Positions 22,501 through 32,864 of a DNA stretch of 64,000 nucleotides are shown here, piece by piece. Positions within the stretch are counted from its first letter, which is position 1. Every line of letters begins with the position of its first letter. Under the pieces are notes generated by a model, which was not told where the DNA came from, made no database searches, and was given only the letters and a program-made list of their open reading frames with translations. The position numbers and the translations under genes were made by a program. The DNA comes from Asterias rubens (Eukaryota > Echinodermata > Asteroidea > Forcipulatida > Asteriidae), in contig NC_047065.1 of NCBI RefSeq assembly GCF_902459465.1, positions 5,638,309 through 5,702,308 of the forward strand, read 5' to 3'.

Positions 22501-25095
22501 CAAACGCGCCCATTCTGGCCGCGATTTGGGGATTACACATGTAAAACGGTGGAATTTATTGCAAAAGTGTTGGAAATTGCCGCGCGCATTGTGCAAAAAT
22601 ACAGCCGCCGTGTTGCTGTGTGCTGGTGGTGGGGAAATAGCAGTACAAGTCCTAACAGGTTGGGTGATTATTTTGTTCAAACATCTTAACTTTCACCGAT
22701 ACCCTCGCTCTACTACTACGTTTAATAATAATGGCAAATAGCATGTTTGACCATCACTTGCCCCTCTTGTTTTATTTAACGGTGGGTCTGGTGTCCATGT
22801 CAATTCGACTTAAGATTAGCTTCACATTCTTTGACCATGCTTCGTTGCTTGGATGTGGAAGTTAATCTACTATAGGGGCCTACAAGAATAATTGATTTAT
22901 TGAGCAAATATTTGGTAGCACTGGGCGGTGTGATTTCTTGCAACACGAGCACTGAATCAATACGACAGTGCAGTGCATGGACACTATTATTATTCGCAAA
23001 AATTTTGGTTGTTCAGGAGCTAGGCCAATATCTCATAGCCAGTAGACAATGGCGATGCCATCTTCATTGTGTCCCTATTGTTTGTACATTACAGTAAAAC
23101 CATCCGTCGGCCTTGATTTCACCAAAGCCTTTTTTCGAAACCATGGCTCGGGAGCTACGGCTCTGCCCAACCGTTGGAAGCTCCAACACACTTAACAACT
23201 ACAACAACACACTTCTGTAACTTCTCCACACGTCCTAGCATCAATCTTTGAAGAAAAGAAAAATATGCCCCCTGGCCTCATGGTCAACTCCAAACAGCGG
23301 GAACCTTCACAAAACTGTGTCCCACTGTCAGTTGTTCTAGAAGATAATTCTCTCTGCCCAATAGACCATCCCTGTTATATCACACCTTTTCACACATAGA
23401 GCCACAGAGCATGGACTTCACGCAAACATTATTTTTGTACAGTTTGAAGACAATTTTAAAGGCAGTGGACACTATTGGTAATTACTCAAAATAATAACCA
23501 GCATAAAACCATACTTGGTGACGAGTACTGGCGAGCTGTTGGTAGTATAACACATTGTGAGATAGTTTTTGAGAAAGAAGTAATTTTCCATGAATTTGAT
23601 TTCGAGACCTCAAAATTAGTGCACACAACTTCGTGGGACAAGGGTGTTTTTTCTTTCAACTTTATCTCGCAACTTCGAAGACCAATTTGAGCTAAGGCCA
23701 AATAAATAAATAAATAAATAAAATGATCGTCCCCGCCCGCATCCTTTTTGGGGGCCGCATCCTTTTTTTTTCTTCTTTTTTTTATACTATTTTTGTTCCA
23801 TAACACAATATTAGTGAATGCCTACCAGTAAATCTTGTTAGTGTTATCCGACCCTGTTAGTGTCCTCATGCAACTAATAGGTATAATAAGTTTGCAGTTG
23901 ATTCAAACTGAAGAATTGGTGGCCTGTTTGATTTTAAATACTAAGCGGCCATCTTGAAAAAGTAAATAATAAATAGTAAGGTCCTCATCCTCCTCTTTTT
24001 TTTTTTAATTCGGACGATCAACTGGTATTTTTTTTATATTTGGCCTAAAGTAAAAGTTCACAGGTTTGTAATTTATGCATATGTTGAGAACTGCATATGT
24101 TGAGAAGACTGGTTTTTGACTTAACCAGTGTCTGTAAAACATGATGGCGCTCGTTATATTATAATTTTTATTGTAGGTGAACAACTCAAAACTTGTTCAC
24201 CCGCTGCTTCTTACAACTCTTCCATGTGAAAATTATGATACAAAATGTAAACATTTCCCATATAGTTATTGTCTCGCCTGCTAGAATTGACCGAAAAAAA
24301 CTATAAAATAATATGTAGGCCTATGTACAAAGTTAACAATTAAATAGAAACATCTTGAAAGGAAATTAAAGCAAACATTGAAGATTTAATAAATTAAAAT
24401 TGGGTACAAGAACAATCAAGCATGTATGACTGTGAACAAAATATTTAAAAAATATTTTAACTAGAAGGATACAATGGTCTATACTTGAATTTAAAGGCAG
24501 TGGACACTACTTGGTAATCATCATAAAACCTTTCTTGATATACGAATAATTGGGAGAGGTTGATAGTATAAAACATTGTGAGAAACAGCTCCCTCTGGAG
24601 TGGCGTAGTTGTCGAGAAAGACGTTATTTTCCACGAATTTGATTTCGAGACCTCAAGTTTAGATTTGAGGTCTCGAAGCGAAATCAAGCATCTGAAAGCA
24701 CACAACTTCGTGTGACCTGGGTGTTGTTTTTTTCACTGTTATCTCGCAACTTTGACGACCGATTAAGCTAAAAATTTCACAGGTTTGTTATGCATGCATA
24801 ACTATGTTGAGATACACCAACTGTGAAGACTAGTCTTTGACAATTACCAATAGTGTTCACAGTCTTTAATCATTGTATATTTCTAATAGATTTTTTTGAA
24901 ACTGTGAAACCTTGAGACGTTTCTTACCTGCGCAAGATACAGCCAGACAGCCCTACAGGGCGGGGATAACCGTATTAAATATAAAGTGACTGGCTTATTA
25001 TTGCCAGGCAGTACAGACGTGCCATTTGTGTCACCACTACCCGTTCCCGTAGAGCTGCTGGGTGAAGACCGAAACTTTCTAAACAGTGAGTCCAT
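19588..25095 (-). CDS. Theta-like glutathione S-transferase, four exons (unit 1 exons 1-3 plus the unique exon 4)
   Basis: Exon 1 is 24928-25095, exon 2 21498-21637, exon 3 20889-21008, exon 4 19588-19966; introns have GT/AG ends and phases 0, 2 and 2. The product is 268 residues. GSTs of this class conjugate glutathione to electrophiles in the cytosol. Thioredoxin-like domain: VTLYLIRLSPPCRAV with Ser44 at the theta catalytic-serine position, cis-proline in DVPILVDGE (Pro91), and VFEGPAIIRYL, where the usual Glu-Ser pair of the glutathione site is Glu-Gly. Helical C-terminal domain: exon 3 (SERMMVESLIAWAH) and exon 4 (KFLCGDSLTFADSVVATVIL, the N-capping/hydrophobic staple region). A Ser/Gly/Thr-rich leader of about 30 residues precedes the first strand. 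An upstream in-frame Met at 25185 would add 30 residues; I prefer 25095 because an AP-1-type site lies at 25201, leaving little room for a longer leader. Exon 4 exists once in the window. Confidence 0.88.
20167..20442 (+). mobile_element. GGCAGTGGACA-family MITE, copy 4, truncated
   Basis: It begins TTAAAGACACTGGACACTAT and runs to about CATTACTCGTTACTC, where the next palindromic element interrupts it. It lies in GST intron 3. Confidence 0.75.
20443..20674. mobile_element. GGGCCCAATTTCATAGAGC MITE, copy 2, cut by the array boundary
   Basis: The left part starts AGAGCTGCTAAGCACAAAAA and the right end is GTAGCTCTATGAAATTGGGC. The tandem unit begins inside it, at about 20573, so units 2-5 carry only its right 100 bp. 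Confidence 0.8.
20725..20872. mobile_element. Palindromic MITE next to the GST exon 3 donor (in every unit)
   Basis: Arms TTTCACAAAGAGTTAGGACT and AGTCCTAACTCTTTGTGAAA with inner GTCCTAAC/GTTAGGAC repeats could make a hairpin of about 145 bp. It ends only about 15 nt from the exon 3 splice donor. Copies recur in units 2-5. Confidence 0.85.
21046..21402 (-). mobile_element. GGCAGTGGACA-family MITE, copy 5 (GST intron 2, every unit)
   Basis: A reverse-type copy ending ATTACCAATAGTGTCCAGTG, then TCTTT. Its other end is degenerate near AGCATAAAACAATACTTGG. It fills most of the 489-bp intron between exons 3 and 2. Confidence 0.75.
21994..22304 (+). mobile_element. GGCAGTGGACA-family MITE, copy 6 (GST intron 1, every unit)
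   Basis: Termini TTTAAAGGCAGTGGACACTA and CCAATTGTGTCCACTGCC, with the internal CGAGACCTCAAGTTC palindrome. It is shortened internally relative to copy 1. Confidence 0.8.
22305..23454. other. GST intron 1 middle part, no recognised content
   Basis: About 1.15 kb repeated in all units. A GC-rich patch at about 22,455-22,640 gives open frames on both strands, but neither resembles a family I know, and their retention across units only reflects DNA identity. Confidence 0.45.
23455..23697 (+). mobile_element. GGCAGTGGACA-family MITE, copy 7, truncated (every unit)
   Basis: It begins TTTAAAGGCAGTGGACACTA and stops at about CCAATTTGAGCTAAGGCC, followed by a short AAAT microsatellite. Confidence 0.75.
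24490..24870 (+). mobile_element. GGCAGTGGACA-family MITE, copy 8 (every unit)
   Basis: Termini TTTAAAGGCAGTGGACACTA and CCAATAGTGTTCACAGTCTT. It ends about 60 bp before the splice donor of GST exon 1. Confidence 0.8.
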
Positions 25096-25200
25096 TGCGT
25101 GTGCCTCCCACTTCGAAACAGACCCGCAAGAGGAAAAAGAAACCTCCGTCTGCTGAGAGCTATCCAGCCGGCCACGTACAATCAAGGTTTACCCTCCCAT

Positions 25201-25207
25201 TGACTCA
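25201..25207. promoter_or_regulatory. AP-1-type site (TGACTCA) upstream of GST exon 1
   Basis: An exact TGACTCA followed by TGCA, 106 nt upstream of the chosen GST start codon. AP-1 and related Nrf/Maf sites are known regulators of GST genes in animals. It is repeated in all five units. A 7-bp match is weak evidence alone. Confidence 0.4.
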
Positions 25208-25659
25208 TGCACTAGTGCTCAAAGACATTTCTTGATGATTTCTTTTCCAAGTTTGAAGAGTAAGAATCTCGATCGATGCGTGATTAAGGCTCTCCTTACA
25301 ATACAATGAGATGTCTCTGCACAAGTGCTTTCTATAAACACAAGTCTCAATGCTTAATGATGCAACGACCATGACAACTTTGTCCTCGTCTCGTAGTTTA
25401 CGTGACCTTTACTGTGGGTTAGCAAGGAACTGACTCCAAGAATTCGGGCTCGCTCATCACCTTTGACCCCATGTCAACATTCTGCCCCATTTTTTGTTTG
25501 GGAGTGCGCGCAAACTGAGCAAATTTGTTCAAACCCGAATCAAACATTTTACAATTAGACGGTATGGTGTAAGCCTTGTTTGAATAAAGGGACTTGCGAA
25601 GTGATGAAGACAAACATTGAATAAGGAAATCAATGTGTAGTGAAGAGGAATCAACTAGT

Positions 25660-25750
25660 GGTTTAATCCCAACGAGGCCTGGTTCTTGATAATTTTACCG
25701 AGACGAAGTCGAGGTAAATTATAAAGAACCAGGCCTCGGCGGGTTAAACC
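25660..25750. mobile_element. Short palindromic element in the GST upstream region (every unit)
   Basis: GGTTTAATCCC and GAGGCCTGGTTCTT on the left are mirrored by AAGAACCAGGCCTC and GGGTTAAACC on the right, with a loop around CGAGACGAAGTCG. Confidence 0.8.
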
Positions 25751-26023
25751 CTATAGTTGAAAACCGATTCAACACACTTTGATTCCAATTCATAAATACC
25801 TTTTCGGTCAAAACACATCAACACCTTTGGTCAAAACGTAAAATAAATGCAAAAATTATAACTGTTCAATGACTTCTTTCAACACAACACCCCTCCAGCT
25901 ATGAAATGGTATTAAAATAATGGTAAGGCCCTCCGCCGCCCTCGGGTAAACAAAATAAGGGAATGCTGTGCGCGTCGCGCGTATCGCGTGATGTGGCACA
26001 ACAACTGTCCTGGCCGTTGCTCT

Positions 26024-26180
26024 CGACCAATAGGAATGAACAAACTGTCTTATAAGCTCACGTGTCATGCCCGTGTTGTTAACACTTTTTACTGGTCTTC
26101 AACAAAGGTTTATACACACCCACGTGACGGTCTCTCCACCAATAGGAATAGCGAAACTGTCAGAGGTATTTATGACTTCT
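26024..26180 (+). promoter_or_regulatory. Duplicated CCAAT / E-box module (every unit)
   Basis: ACCAATAGGAAT followed by AAACTGTC occurs twice, at about 26026 and 26138, each associated with a CACGTG (26059, 26121) and an AT-rich TATA-like stretch. A related block lies near 60142. It may be the promoter part of a dispersed element and not of the GST gene. Confidence 0.35.
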
Positions 26181-26720
26181 CTTGCTGAGATAGTAGTGGT
26201 TTGAACTAAATTATCCATTATGTTTGACTAATGATCTTGACCTAACCATGATGTATAGAGAGGCGCAATTTTGTACCTGACTCTTCCTGGCATATCCCAA
26301 CGAAAAGATCGCACATAAATACAGGTCATTTCGACCCAAGACTGAAGCCGTCAGGCGCAGATCAAGGGGCGGGGGATGTACGCCCCTCCTACTGTCAGGA
26401 AAAAAACAAACATTTTTTTTATTGAAATCGGAGGTTGAGCTATTGTGAAATTCACGTATTGGAGGGTGTCCAAAAGTCGTGTATCTCATCATACCGAGTT
26501 CCACCGTCAGGGACGTTGAATGAGTCTTGACTCAAGTCCTTTTATTTCCAGTCCAACTGCCTATTAAACGTCAGAAGAAAGGAAAAAACTGGTTTCTTAG
26601 TTATCATTGAATGGAGGTAGTTCCACCTTTCTCAACAATTTCACTGTTTTTCAGGTTAAACTTGTTTTTCGTGAAGGATTTTTTTGTATAAAGTGCGGGT
26701 ATAAGTTTGGGATCACCACA

Positions 26721-29700
26721 TGAAAATCACATGGAAATTTGGTTGGCAAACCTGTTTTTATCAAGGAAGAAATGTCATGCTAAGCAAATTTGTGTGCTTA
26801 GTAGCTCTATGAAATTGGGCCCTGATGGTGGTATATAACGCCATATGGAAAAGTCTTACAATGTGTCCATGGGTGGATTTCACAAAGAGTTAGGACTAGT
26901 CTTAACTCGAGTTAGGACCAGTTACTCGTCCTAACTTAGGACTATCCATGCAATTTGTTTATGTCCTAGGAATAGTCCTAAGTTAGGACCAGTCCTAACT
27001 CTTTGTGAAATCGACCCCAGGTCACATTATCGTTACCTGTGTAAATCGTTATGTGCCCAAGCGATCAGAGACTCCACCATCATTCGTTCTGATACAGTCA
27101 CACCGTAGCCCTTGTAGTTTGTGTAGCGAGTCGAGAGATAACGTATAATAGCCGGCCTGCAAATAAGAAGAGGGAAAGGTTAGTTTCGTTATGTTGATAA
27201 ACAACAATATTAGCATAAAACAATACTTGGTAACGAATTATTGGGAGAGGTTGATAGTATGAAACATTGTGAGAAACGGCTCCCTCTGAAGTAACATAGT
27301 TTTCGAGAAAGAAGTAATTCTCCACGAATTTATTTCGAGACCTCAGAATTAGATTCTGAGGTCACGAAATAAAGCATCTGAAAGCACACAACTTATGTGT
27401 AAAAAGGTTGTTTTGTCTTTCAATTATCTCGCATTTTTGACGACCAATATATGAGCTCAAATTTTCACAGGTTTGTTATTGTATGCATGTAATTGAGATA
27501 CACCAAGTGAGAAGACTGTTCTTTAAAAATTACCAATAGTGTCCAGTGTCTTTCTGAAATAATATTAAATGTAGAATGCAATTAATTTGGGCGCAGCGAG
27601 GTAGTGAGGTAGTGTCATGTTTTTTGTTAAGTACTGTTGATTATCTTACCCTTCGAAGATGGTTACTTCTCCGTCAACCAAAATTGGGACGTCCTGGTGT
27701 GGAAGACTACTTGGTAGTTCAGGCCTCCGCCCGTTGGAATCTACCGGAGCAGCCGGATCAATATCCACCAGGGCATATGGGATCTTGTTCTGGAAATCAA
27801 TTTTATTCACAACTGCTCAGTTTAAAATTCGTATTCCTCAATGCATCTTACCACTTATTGTTCAAAAGCTTTAGTATGATCTAAAACACCCCGACAAACG
27901 CTAACTCTCTACCTGTGACAAAAAAAGCAACCACCCCCATCGCACCATCTCCAATCATCTCGACAAAATTACCAAGAAACAAACAACAACATGCAAAAAA
28001 TAAAATTAATTTAAATGAAACAGAACCATCCGGTCATTATAGCTGAACCTTGCAGAGCTAAACTGAGAATGATTTCATTTGTGAATGGTTTTGTAAAACA
28101 TCTTTTTGCAAAGCATTTATTTAACTTGGACTATAAATTAGTTTAAAGGCAGTGGACACTATTGGTAATTGCCAAAGACTAGCCTTTGAGCTCAATCGCT
28201 CATCGAACTTGCGAGATAATAATGCAAGAAAAAAACACCCTTGTCACACTTCATTTCGAGACCTCAAGTTCTAAATCTGAGGTCTCGAAACCAAATTCGT
28301 AGAAAATTACTTTTTTTCTCAAAATCTGTGGCACTTCAGAGGAAGCCGTTTCTCACAATTTGTTATACCATCAACCTCTCCTCATTACTCGTCACCAAGA
28401 AAGGTTTTATGCTAATAATTATTTTAAGTGTTTACCAATTGTGTCCACTGCCTAATTGTGTCCAAGCAAACATCCAATGCCATGATCACTGATACACATT
28501 CAGTAAATTTTTGTCAAAACTTCTGGGTGTGTAACAAGCTCTTATATTAAATTTTCGATTGACGGTTTCAATTTGGAAGTAAGAGAAAGTATAGCGAGAT
28601 ATGACTTTCCATACTGCCGCCGCTGCGGTGGGCTATACTGACCCATGGCAAACGCGCCCATTCTGGCCGCGATTTGGGGATTACACATGTAAAACGGTGG
28701 AATTTATTGCAACAGTGTTGGAAATTGCCGCGCGCATTGTGCAAAAATACAGCCGCCGTGTTGCTGTGTGCTGGTGGTGGGGAAATAGCAGTACAAGTCC
28801 TAACAGGTTGGGTGATTATTTTGTTCAAACATCTTAACTCTCACCGATACCCTCGCTCTACTACTACGTTTAATAATAATGGCAAATAGCATGTTTGACC
28901 ATCACTTGCCCCTCTTGTTTTATTTAACGGTGGGTCTGGTGTCCATGTCAATTCGACTTAAGATAAGCTTCACATTCTTTGACCATGCTTCGTTGCTTGG
29001 ATGTGGAAGTTAATCTACTATAGGGGCCTACAAGAATAATTGATTTATTGAGCAAATATTTGGTAGCACTGGGCGGTGTGATTTCTTGCAACACGAGCAC
29101 TGAATCAATACGACAGTGCAGTGCATGGACACTATTATTATTCGCAAAAATTTTGGTTGTTCAGGAGCTAGGCCAATATCTCATAGCCAGTAGACAATGG
29201 CGAGGCCATCTTCATTGTGTCCCTATTGTTTGTACATTACAGTAAAACCATCCGTCGGCCTTGATTTCACCAAAGCCTTTTTTCGAAACCATGGCTCGGG
29301 AGCTACGGCTCTGCCCAACCGTTGGAAGCTCCAACACACTTAACAACTACAACAACACACTTCTGTAACTTCTCCACACGTCCTAGCATCAATCTTTGAA
29401 GAAAAGAAAAATATGCCCCCTGGCCTCATGGTCAACTCCAAACAGCGGGAACCTTCACAAAACTGTGTCCCACTGTCAGTTGTTCTAGAGGATAATTCTC
29501 TCTGCCCAATAGACCATCCCTGTTATATCACACCTTTTCACACATAGAGCCACAGAGCATGGACTTCACGCAAACATTATTTTTGTACAGTTTGAAGACA
29601 ATTTTAAAGGCAGTGGACACTATTGGTAATTACTCAAAATAATAACCAGCATAAAACCATACTTGGTGACGAGTACTGGCGAGCTGTTGGTAGTATAACA

Positions 29701-32700
29701 CATTGTGAGATAATTTTGAGAAAGAAGTAATTTTCCATGAATTTGATTTCGAGACCTCAAAATTAGTGCACACAACTTCGTGGGACAAGGGTGTTTTTTC
29801 TTTCAACTTTATCTCGCAACTTCGAAGACCAATTTGAGCTAAGGCCAAATAAATAAATAAATAAATAAAATGATCGTCCCCGCCCGCATCCTTTTTGGGG
29901 GCCGCATCCTTTTTTTTCTTCTTTTTTTTATACTATTTTTGTTCCATAACACAATATTAGTGAATGCCTACCAGTAAATCTTGTTAGTGTTATCCGACCC
30001 TGTTAGTGTCCTCATGCAACTAATAGGTATAATAAGTTTGCAGTTGATTCAAACTGAAGAATTGGTGGCCTGTTTGATTTTAAATACTAAGCGGCCATCT
30101 TGAAAAAAAAAAAGTAAATAATAAATAGTAAGGTCCTCATCCTCCTCTTTTTTTTTTTAATTCGGACGATCAACTGGTATTTTTTTTATATTTGGCCTAA
30201 AGTAAAAGTTCACAGGTTTGTAATTTATGCATATGTTGAGAACTGCATATGTTGAGAAGACTGGTTTTTGACTTAACCAGTGTCTGTAAAACATGATGGC
30301 GCTCGTTATATTATAATTTTTATTGTAGGTGAACAACTCAAAACTTGTTCACCCGCTGCTTCTTACAACTCTTCCATGTGAAAATTATGATACAAAATGT
30401 AAACATTTCCCATATAGTTATTGTCTCGCCTGCTAGAATTGACCGAAAAAAACTATAAAATAATATGTAGGCCTATGTACAAAGTTAACAATTAAATAGA
30501 AACATCTTGAAAGGAAATTAAGCAAACATTGAAGATTTAATAATTAAAATTGGGGTACAAGACAATCAAGCATGTATGACTGTGAACAAAATATTTAAAA
30601 AATATTTTAACTAGAAGGATACAATGGTCTATACTTGAATTTAAAGGCAGTGGACACTACTTGGGTAATTCATCATAAAACCTTTCTTGATATACGAATA
30701 ATTGGAGAGGTTGATAGTATAAAACATTGTGAGAAACAGCTCCCTCTGGAGTGGCGTAGTTGTCGAGAAAGACGTTATTTTCCACGAATTTGATTTCGAG
30801 ACCTCAAGTTTAGATTTGAGGTCTCGAAGCGAAATCAAGCATCTGAAAGCACACAACTTCGTGTGACCTGGGTGTTGTTTTTTTTCACTGTTATCTCGCA
30901 ACTTTGACGACCGATTAAGCTAAAAATTTCACAGGTTTGTTATGCATGCATTAACTATGTTGAGATACACCAACTGTGAAGACTAGTCTTTGGACAATTA
31001 CCAATAGTGTTCACAGTCTTTAATCATTGTATATTTCTAATAGATTTTTTGAAACTGTGAAACCTTGAGACGTTTCTTACCTGCGCAAGATACAGCCAGA
31101 CAGCCCTACAGGCGGGGATAACCGTATTAAAATATAAAGTGACTGGCTTATTATTGCCAGGCAGTACAGACGTGCCATTTGTGTCACCACTACCCGTTCC
31201 CGTAGAGCTGCTGGGTGAAGACCGAAACTTTCTAAACAGTGAGTCCATTGCGTGTGCCTCCCACTTCGAAACAGACCCGCAAGAGGAAAAAGAAACCTCC
31301 GTCTGCTGAGAGCTATCCAGCCGGCCACGTACAATCAAGGTTTACCCTCCCATTGACTCATGCACTAGTGCTCAAAGACATTTCTTGATGATTTCTTTTC
31401 CAAGTTTGAAGAGTAAGAATCTCGATCGATGCGTGATTAAGGCTCTCCTTACAATACAATGAGATGTCTCTGCACAAGTGCTTTCTATAAACACAAGTCT
31501 CAATGCTTAATGATGCAACGACCATGACAACTTTGTCCTCGTCTCGTAGTTTACGTGACCTTTACTGTGGGTTAGCAAGGAACTGACTCCAAGAATTCGG
31601 GCTCGCTCATCACCTTTGACCCCATGTCAACATTCTGCCCCATTTTTTGTTGGGAGTGCGCGCAAACTGAGCAAATTTGTTCAAACCCGAATCAAACATT
31701 TTACAATTAGACGGTATGGTGTAAGCCTTGTTTGAATAAAGGGACTTGCGAAGTGATGAAGACAAACATTGAATAAGGAAATCAATGTGTAGTGAAGAGG
31801 AATCAACTAGTGGTTTAATCCCAACGAGGCCTGGTTCTTGATAATTTTACCGAGACGAAGTCGAGGTAAATTATAAAGAACCAGGCCTCGGCGGGTTAAA
31901 CCCTATAGTTGAAAACCGATTCAACACACTTTGATTCCAATTCATAAATACCTTTTCGGTCAAAACACATCAACACCTTTGGTCAAAACGTAAATAAATG
32001 CAAAAATTATAACTGTTCAATGACTTCTTTCAACACAACACCCCTCCAGCTATGAAATGGTATTAAAATAATGGTAAGGCCCTCCGCGCCCTCGGGTAAA
32101 CAAATAAGGAATGCTGTGCGCGTCGCGCGTATCGCGTGATGTGGCACAACAACTGTCCTGGCCGTTGCTCTCGACCAATAGGAATGAACAAACTGTCTTA
32201 TAAGCTCACGTGTCATGCCCGTGTTGTTAACACTTTTTACTGGTCTTCAACAAAGGTTTATACACACCCACGTGACGGTCTCTCCACCAATAGGAATAGC
32301 GAAACTGTCAGAGGTATTTATGACTTCTCTTGCTGAGATAGTAGTGGTTTGAACTAAATTATCCATTATGTTTGACTAATGATCTTGACCTAACCATGAT
32401 GTATAGAGAGGCGCAATTTTGTACCTGACTCTTCCTGGCATATCCCAACGAAAAGATCGCACATAATACAGGTCATTTCGACCCAAGACTGAAGCCGTCA
32501 GGCGCAGATCAAGGGGCGGGGGATGTACGCCCCTCCTACTGTCAGGAAAAAAAACCAACATTTTTTTTATTGAAATCGGAGGTTGAGCTATTGTGAAATT
32601 CACGTATTGGAGGGTGTCCAAAAGTCGTGTATCTCATCATACCGAGTTCCACCGTCAGGGACGTTGAATGAGTCTTGACTCAAGTCTTTATTTCCAGTCA

Positions 32701-32864
32701 ACTGCCTATTAACGTCAGAAGAAAGGAAAACAACTGGTTTCTTAGTTATCATTGAATGGAGGTAGTTCCACCTTTCTCAACAATTTCACTGTTTTTCAGG
32801 TTAAACTGTTTTTCGTGAGGATTTTTTTGTATAAAGTGCGGGATATAAGTTTGGGATCACCACA
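26721..32864. repeat. Tandem array unit 2 (6144 bp)
   Basis: The second direct repeat. It shares with unit 3 variants not found in units 1, 4 and 5 (GAGGATAATTC near 29488; GATAATTTTGAG near 29711). The right end, 30.5-32.9 kb, has many single-base losses in homopolymers. Confidence 0.95.
27037..31248 (-). CDS. Duplicated GST exons 1-3, unit 2 (no exon 4)
   Basis: Exon 1 31081-31248, exon 2 27650-27789, exon 3 27037-27156. All splice sites are intact. Exon 1 has a one-base gain and a one-base loss 20 bp apart, so the frame recovers but LYLIRLSPPCRAV becomes LYFNTVIPACRAV, which destroys the catalytic Ser-Pro-Pro segment. Exon 2 reads EVTIFEG where unit 1 has EVTVFEG. With no exon 4 in the unit, a full protein would need splicing to the single exon 4 at 19.6 kb. 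Confidence 0.75.

Larger units (their letters stand above)
20573..26720. repeat. Tandem array unit 1 (6148 bp)
   Basis: The first of five direct repeats. It runs from TGAAAATCACATGGAAATTT to the phrase GGGATCACCACA, at which the next copy starts again. It contains GST exons 3, 2 and 1 and about 1.6 kb upstream of exon 1. Its part at about 21,060-21,780 carries a cluster of differences from all other units, including a 4-base deletion and T/A and G/A changes in exon 2; the rest is nearly identical to units 4 and 5. Confidence 0.95.

Noticed and set aside
26211-26504. 97-codon open frame seen in four of five units
   Set aside because: Its repetition only reflects the DNA identity of the units; there is no family resemblance and unit 2 breaks it.
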